Below are positions 61,737 through 64,000 of a DNA stretch of 64,000 nucleotides, one piece after another (the stretch's first letter is position 1; each line of letters begins with the position of its first letter). Where the stretch lies: positions 14,475,501 through 14,539,500 of the forward strand of contig SMMW01000001.1 of the NCBI GenBank assembly GCA_004794655.1, given 5' to 3'. Position numbers and translations under genes: made by a program. The notes beneath the pieces were generated by a model, which was given only the letters and a program-made list of their open reading frames with translations, made no database searches and was not told the origin of the DNA. The DNA is from Marisa cornuarietis (taxonomy: Eukaryota > Mollusca > Gastropoda > Architaenioglossa > Ampullariidae).

Positions 61737-63970
61737 CCTACTCATGCAGCATTGCCTTAAATCTCAACACCACAATTGAAGAAACATAACATCTTAAAAC
61801 AGAGAGAGAGAGAGAGTTCGATTATATGAGAGAGAGAGAGAGAGAGAATATACGAGGCGAGGAAGTATGGGGCGCCAAGAGGGGAATTTTCTCAAATTTG
61901 CTATTTCTAGCTATACATTGCAATGTATAATTATAGAATGCAATGTATAGCTATACATTGCATTTTATACTTATAGATTGCATTTTATATTTATACAATT
62001 CACTCTTTACTTATAGATTGCATTCTATAGCTGTACATTGCATTCTATAAGTATAAAATGCAATGTATAGCTAGAGAGAGAAAAACTCGGTAAAAACCGA
62101 AGTGTTTCATTTATATTATACTCAGAAGTTGCTGTCCAATTCATTTTATATATACCTTTCAATTCTTTAGCTATAGAATGCATTCTAGCTATACATTTGA
62201 AATCTATATTTATAGATTGCATTCTATAACTTCTGACTTGAAATGTATACGGAACGAGGCTGGCTCATTTGCATATGGGAAAAGAAGGTCAAAGACCAAC
62301 CAATCAGTGCGCTCGTAGCAATGGCCTTCTTCGTTCTTGTGCAACTACAAAACTATGCAGTTCAAGAGGAAAACTATAAGTCTAAGGGTCGAGTAGAATA
62401 TTACCCCTACCCCATACGAGAGGGAAGATTTCGTGCGCATCGCAATCAGCACTCACTCTCAGCTTCACGGCGGTCTGGTTTCCCTAATTTATTGCAGGTA
62501 GTGGGTTGGCCAGTGTCTCGTATTGCGCCCTGCCGTTTCCTTTGTCCGGTAAAAGTACACACATTTCAAGACTTACAAGTAATAGGATTAAAGAAGGAGA
62601 AAGGGAGGTTAACAGACGGTCACTGGATTCATTACACATTTGAACAAAACAAAACAACACATTCTGCGACCAAACCTTTTTGGTCTCTACGATCCCATGC
62701 AGACGACTCTCCAGCCATTGCTACGAGCGCCGATTGGTTGGTCTTTGACCTTCTTTTCCCATATGCAAATGAGCCAGCCTCGTTCCGTATACATTTCAAG
62801 TCAGAAGTTATAGAATGCAATCTATAAATATAGATTTCAAATGTATAGCTAGAATGCATTCTATAGCTAAAGAATTGAAAGGTATATATAAAATGAGTTG
62901 GATAGCAACTTCTGAGTATAATATAAATGAAACACTTCGGTTTTTACCGAGTTTTTCTCTCTCTAGCTACACATTGCACTGTATAATTATACATTTCAAT
63001 GTATAGCTATACATTGCGTTTTATACTTATAGAATCCAATGTACAGCTATAGAATGCAATCTATTAGTATAAAATGAAATGTATAGCTATACATTGCATT
63101 CTATAATTATACATTGCAATGTATAGCTAGAAATAGCAAATTTGAGAAAATTCCCCTCTTGGCGCCCAATACGGAAGCGAAGAAAGATGTGGAAGTTGTA
63201 GAACGTGTGCACGAGATGGTTACGTATCCAGTCTTCAATCAGATCTTCCAAGAAGTTTAGAGAGGATAGGTTTATGTTTTTATGCTGGATAGGCCCCAAA
63301 TCCAGCGGGATAATGAAAGAAAAACATAGCTTACCTGTTCTTTGTACCGGCACAGATAGGTGGTATGAAACTGAAGAGACTAGACTAAAGAATGATTTTA
63401 TGATCTACCTGTCATGCACGCACGCACGCACGCACACACAAACATACAAACGCAAACACAGACACACACATACTCGCACGCACACGTTCTTGCTCGCACA
63501 CATAAGCACACAGACAGAGAGAAGTGAGCAAGTGAGATTAAGAAAAGTGAAATAGAACGGGAACCATAATTTCTACGCCATCGAAACTTGAAAAATAATG
63601 CTTTACAGTCTATACCTGTGGTGGTCTGATAACAACAAAAAAAAGTAATGCACAAAAATGAAAGCTAGTCGTGCAGTGAAATAAAGATTTAAAAAAAAAA
63701 CCAGTACGGAGAGTGATAAACGAATGTTGGGGAGATACATGATGACATGAACAGTTTGATGGACTGGTTCTTAGCACCTTCCGTGTGATCACACTGCTTG
63801 TTGCATGTGCTGCAGGCTGTTCAACACGGATCGCGTCAAGATCCTGGACGATGGCAGCCGCCTGAAGCTGGTCAACATCACCGCCTCCGATAACGGCATC
63901 TACTCCTGCAGAGCCGAGAACAGGGCGGGTGCGGTGGACAGCTCCGAGAACTTTCTCCTCAACGTGCAAG
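20479..63970 (+). CDS. PTK7/off-track-like receptor, N-terminal part (4 exons joined)
   Basis: Joining 20479-20512, 30502-30804, 51211-51346 and 63816-63970 gives 209 codons plus one base, with no stop. Residues 1-18 are a signal peptide. Ig domain 1 spans about 24-112 (Cys43, Trp55, Cys91). Ig domain 2 spans about 119-208 (Cys140, Trp152, Cys189). N-glycosylation sequons lie at Asn64, Asn95 and Asn178. Family-diagnostic features are TRRFxxxSNL before the second Cys of Ig1, the LNIEW junction (NIKW in vertebrate PTK7), and the SSENFLLNV end of Ig2. PTK7/otk proteins are single-pass receptors with several Ig domains and an inactive kinase domain, acting in Wnt/planar-polarity and semaphorin-plexin signalling. 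Those parts lie beyond the right edge. The exons are more GC-rich than the introns. Another multi-Ig receptor is possible but fits less well. Confidence 0.85.
24101..24173. repeat. (CTTT)n microsatellite
   Basis: An uninterrupted CTTT tetranucleotide run of about 73 bp. Confidence 0.97.
24838..24918 (+). repeat. two-copy tandem duplication, about 40 bp
   Basis: TGACCGCCAGCTGTGACGTCC at 24838 recurs as TGACCACCAGCTGTGACGTC at 24880, with units of 42 and 39 bp. Each contains CAGCTG and TGACGTC palindromic hexamers. Confidence 0.75.
27611..27669. repeat. (GT)n microsatellite
   Basis: About 59 bp of GT dinucleotides with CGTGC interruptions near 27627-27633. Confidence 0.95.
29612..29657. repeat. 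(AAT)n microsatellite
   Basis: About 15 AAT trinucleotides after an A-rich lead-in. Confidence 0.95.
29739..29798. repeat. (CA)n microsatellite
   Basis: About 30 CA dinucleotides, uninterrupted. Confidence 0.97.
29966..30250 (+). mobile_element. MITE family A, copy 1
   Basis: Begins GGGGCCATAGTTATGAAGCG and AGGGT. It ends with the inverted counterpart ACCCTCGCTTCATAATTA followed by AAGTGCC. The interior contains CATGTTTCTTTACC and GGCTTTATAACTACGG, also found in the copies at 32087 and 46955. The terminal inverted repeats are about 27 bp and the length 285 bp. There is no coding capacity, so it is a non-autonomous DNA transposon. The target-site duplication is not clear. It ends about 250 bp upstream of exon 2. 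Confidence 0.75.
30502..30804 (+). CDS. PTK7-like exon 2: end of signal peptide and Ig domain 1
   Basis: 303 nt, entered in phase 1 after GTGTCCAG and left in phase 1 at GAAT|GTAAGT. It encodes residues 12-112 plus the first base of Trp113. A complete Ig fold is visible: Cys43 in LQCDVS, Trp55 in YFQW, the DEDAGPFQC block with Cys91, and sequons at Asn64 and Asn95. TRRFQEDSNLRIL and the closing LNIE(W) correspond to the same positions in PTK7 Ig1. The antisense strand also has a long open frame over this exon, which is a composition shadow. Third codon positions are strongly G/C, unlike the surrounding intron. Confidence 0.92.
32087..32347 (-). mobile_element. MITE family A, copy 2, reversed
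   Basis: Begins GGGGCCGTAGCCATGAAGCG and ends CTTCATAACTA followed by AGGACCC. Its centre (about 32205-32275: GCCGTAGTTATAAAACAG, then AAAGAAACATGAAG, then CGGGGTCTG) is the reverse complement of the centre of copies 1 and 3. This insertion therefore has the opposite orientation. Length is about 261 bp and it is more diverged than the others. Confidence 0.7.
32348..34018. other. intronic sequence, nothing recognised
   Basis: Unique-looking sequence with short purine and pyrimidine tracts. No exon-like block, element ends or RNA gene seen. Confidence 0.4.
34019..34107 (-). repeat. possible tRNA-derived SINE piece, - strand
   Basis: On the - strand there is a B-box-like GGGTTCGCATCTC (34030-34042), preceded by a weak A-box-like AGTGCAGTAACAATG (34079-34094). 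The spacing is tRNA-like, but no cloverleaf is evident. Confidence 0.3.
38798..38934 (+). repeat. 47-bp tandem repeat, 3 copies
   Basis: Units start at 38798, 38845 and 38892. Each begins AAGTYTGTRT, continues GTRTAARC.CCGTG and ends TTGGAC or TGGGAC. A fourth diverged unit (AAACCCCGTGTTTACTATTC, ending AGGAC, then AAGTTTGT) lies apart at about 39140-39190. Confidence 0.75.
44041..44200. mobile_element. 160-bp inverted-repeat DNA element
   Basis: Starts TCAGTGGCGTAGGAA and ends TTCCTACGCTACTGA, an inverted repeat with one mismatch over 15 bp. The interior has a T run of about 22 and a GGCTGCCCCCTGGACC stretch, with no coding frame. The size and ends indicate a non-autonomous DNA transposon. 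The superfamily is not assigned and the target duplication is unclear. Confidence 0.6.
44201..44545. repeat. degenerate AT-rich tandem array
   Basis: Repeated AGTGTAAATGTAATGGTAAC and GGTAAAATAGTG variants at irregular spacing of about 22-35 bp. It directly abuts the 160-bp inverted-repeat element. Confidence 0.75.
44959..45019 (+). repeat. short GTGATGCAGTGT tandem repeat
   Basis: Three spaced occurrences of TGTGATGCAGTGT within 61 bp, alternating with GTGCACA or TTACA. Small and partly palindromic. Confidence 0.75.
46955..47262 (+). mobile_element. MITE family A, copy 3
   Basis: Begins GGGGCCGTAGTTATGAAGTG followed by AGGGTAA. It ends with the inverted counterpart TTACCCTCGCATCACAACTA followed by CAGCCCC. 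The interior shares CATGTTTCTTTACC and GGGG.CTAGA with copy 1. At 308 bp it is the longest copy and has the clearest terminal inverted repeats. Confidence 0.75.
49075..49131. repeat. (GT)n microsatellite
   Basis: About 28 GT dinucleotides, ending in GGAGTGTGTG and a second short GT run at about 49134-49147. Confidence 0.97.
49195..49784 (+). repeat. 31-bp minisatellite, about 19 copies
   Basis: The unit TATGGCTGGAATAATGTCAG plus TATCTGCTGTC repeats for 590 bp. Left-hand copies carry the AATCTCAGTCTCTGCTG variant, and right-hand copies mostly carry AATGTCAGTATCTGCTG or AATGTCGGTACTTGCTG. A few units are shortened, for example near 49500 and 49585. Confidence 0.97.
51211..51346 (+). CDS. PTK7-like exon 3: first half of Ig domain 2
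   Basis: 136 nt, entered in phase 1 after CTTGTCGCAG, so the first two bases finish Trp113. It leaves in phase 2 at TTCAG|GTGAGT inside Arg158. It encodes the Ig1-Ig2 linker (VDERADVELKRP), then strands A-C of Ig2 with VDVILKC (Cys140), the GNPEPK turn, and ILWYHNK (Trp152). The W joined to VDE matches the W-I-E segment at this junction in vertebrate PTK7. The Ig2 domain cannot be completed from this exon alone, which makes exon 4 obligatory. Confidence 0.9.
51738..51764. repeat. (TTGA)n short microsatellite
   Basis: About six and a half TTGA tetranucleotides. Confidence 0.9.
53551..53723 (+). repeat. left arm of a 2.15-kb inverted repeat pair
   Basis: GAGTCATAAGGATGAGGCGC, then TTTACGACCCATAAAAAA, then GAAGGCTAGGATTC, then AAGATTGCCAAGAGCG. 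The same series occurs in reverse complement at 55530-55701. Similarity stops sharply at GAGTCAT on the outside of both arms. Confidence 0.8.
53724..55529. other. DNA between the two inverted arms, no gene recognised
   Basis: Contains a (GA)n run near 54270-54286 and G/C homopolymer tracts near 55120-55190. No transposase-like frame is seen. It could be the interior of one element or ordinary intron between two separate insertions. Confidence 0.4.
55530..55701 (-). repeat. right arm of a 2.15-kb inverted repeat pair
   Basis: Reverse complement of 53551-53723: GGGAGGCTCTTGGCGATCTT, then GAATCCTAGCCTTC, then TTTTTTATGGGTCGTAAA, then TTCTTATGACTC. Several substitutions separate the arms, so they are not recent copies. 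Confidence 0.8.
55702..58904. other. intronic sequence, nothing recognised
   Basis: Short GTC repeats near 56355-56367, purine tracts near 56840 and a (GAAA)n patch near 58300-58323. No exon-like block or element ends. Confidence 0.4.
58905..58990 (-). repeat. possible SINE fragment with B-box, - strand
   Basis: On the - strand, GGGTTCGATACCC (58931-58943) is a perfect B-box-like motif preceded by GTTAAGAAAATGAGTGCTGT. No matching A-box is convincing, so this is a partial SINE at best. Confidence 0.3.
59249..59500 (+). repeat. 29-bp minisatellite, 9 copies
   Basis: The unit ATCTACAGCCAATGCCTTAA plus TCTCTGTAT recurs nine times, varying mainly at AATGCC/AATACC/AAAGCC and AGCC/AGTC. The low divergence suggests recent or ongoing array turnover. 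Confidence 0.97.
59925..60011 (+). repeat. tRNA-derived SINE head
   Basis: A-box TGGCTAAAGCG (59944-59954) and B-box-like GTTCGTATCTC (59990-60000) are 35 bases apart, followed by GGCTCCGACA. This is the layout of a tRNA-derived SINE promoter. The body and 3' tail are not delimited, and acceptor-stem pairing for a working tRNA is absent. Confidence 0.5.
60060..60099. repeat. (GT)n(GA)n compound microsatellite
   Basis: GT dinucleotides pass directly into GA dinucleotides. Confidence 0.9.
61679..61733. repeat. (CA)n microsatellite
   Basis: About 27 CA dinucleotides. Two (GA)n runs follow at about 61800-61816 and 61829-61847, just left of the foldback element. Confidence 0.97.
61868..63169. 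mobile_element. 1.3-kb foldback element with ~457-bp terminal inverted repeats
   Basis: The left arm is 61868-62325 and the right arm 62714-63169, nearly identical in reverse complement. Both include GGCGCCAAGAGGGGAATTTT at the tip, a block of TATAGAATGCAATGTATAGC-type subterminal repeats, AAACTCGGTAAAAACCGAAG, and the inner TTTGCATATGGGAAAAGAAG. The loop (62326-62713, 388 bp) has no transposase. TA lies immediately outside both ends (61866-61867 and 63170-63171), which fits insertion into TA as in Tc1/mariner-type elements. This assignment is an inference from the ends only. Mirror-image 65- and 63-codon frames in the two arms are by-products of the palindrome. Confidence 0.9.
63816..63970 (+). 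CDS. PTK7-like exon 4: second half of Ig domain 2
   Basis: 155 nt, entered in phase 2 after GTGCTGCAG (the first base finishes Arg158) and left in phase 1 at CAAG|GTGAGT. It encodes LFNTDRVKILDDGSRLKL, the NIT sequon (Asn178), the SDNGIYSC block with Cys189, and RAENRAG. It ends SSENFLLNVQ, matching the SSQNFTL end of vertebrate PTK7 Ig2. The phase-1 exit is typical of an Ig-domain boundary, so the next exon should begin the Ig2-Ig3 linker. That exon lies outside the window. Confidence 0.92.
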
Positions 63971-64000
63971 GTGAGTGGTTTACTTGCCTTGATCTCGAGT

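Larger units (their letters stand above)
51347..63815 (+). other. intron 3 of the PTK7-like gene (about 12.5 kb)
   Basis: Starts GTGAGT and ends GTGCTGCAG. It interrupts Ig domain 2 between the C strand and the following loop in phase 2. It contains two inverted-repeat structures (53551-55701 and 61868-63169), minisatellites and a SINE-like element. No other recognisable coding sequence on either strand. Confidence 0.7.

Noticed and set aside
62243..62827. 194-codon frame across the foldback element
   Set aside because: It spans both arms and the loop of the palindrome and shows no transposase motif.
62815..63006. Conserved-looking 63-codon frame, matching one at 62025-62222 on the other strand
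   Set aside because: The identity arises because the two arms are inverted copies of each other, not from protein conservation.
1..64000. CRISPR arrays, operons, riboswitches or bacterial-type systems
   Set aside because: The tandem repeats lack spacer structure, and there are no clustered co-directional genes. The window is eukaryotic.

Overview
The window is animal nuclear DNA with very low gene density. It has spliced exons separated by introns of 10-20 kb, many microsatellites and minisatellites, tRNA-like SINE fragments and several families of inverted-repeat (MITE-like) DNA elements. No prokaryotic or organellar organisation is seen. The protein, the intron sizes and the repeat content fit a lophotrochozoan invertebrate, most likely a mollusc, but the species cannot be read from the sequence.

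The only convincing functional gene is on the + strand. It is the 5' part of a PTK7/off-track (otk) family receptor: a transmembrane, catalytically inactive receptor-tyrosine-kinase-like protein with several N-terminal Ig domains. Four coding exons splice together in frame. Exon 1 (20479-20512) starts a short signal peptide. Exon 2 (30502-30804) finishes the signal peptide and carries all of Ig domain 1. Exon 3 (51211-51346) carries the first half of Ig domain 2. Exon 4 (63816-63970) carries the second half. All splice sites are GT/AG, all phases agree (1, 1, 2, then 1 out of the window), and the joined product is 209 residues plus one base. The remaining Ig domains, the membrane segment and the pseudokinase lie beyond the right edge.

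Region by region: 1-19 kb is intergenic. It contains a frameshifted THAP-domain pseudogene (about 1.29-1.65 kb), a diverged duplicated segment (6.4 and 7.5 kb), short tandem repeats (9.6, 10.2-10.8, 13.3 kb), a 34-bp palindrome (14.74 kb), a tRNA-like SINE on the - strand (15.1 kb) and an ATCT microsatellite (16.8 kb). 19.2-20.48 kb is CpG-rich and holds the likely promoter, a TATA-like stretch and a 14-codon upstream ORF ending one base before the start codon. Intron 1 (20.5-30.5 kb) ends with a MITE about 250 bp before exon 2. Intron 2 (30.8-51.2 kb) contains two more copies of that MITE, one reversed, a second 160-bp inverted-repeat element and a 19-copy 31-bp minisatellite. Intron 3 (51.3-63.8 kb) holds a 2.15-kb region bounded by inverted repeats, a nine-copy 29-bp minisatellite, a SINE-like element and a 1.3-kb foldback transposon with about 457-bp arms.

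The most interesting items are the upstream ORF just before the PTK7 start, the near-perfect foldback element in intron 3, the three-copy MITE family and the THAP relic. Most other open reading frames are chance frames in simple repeats or antisense shadows of the exons.
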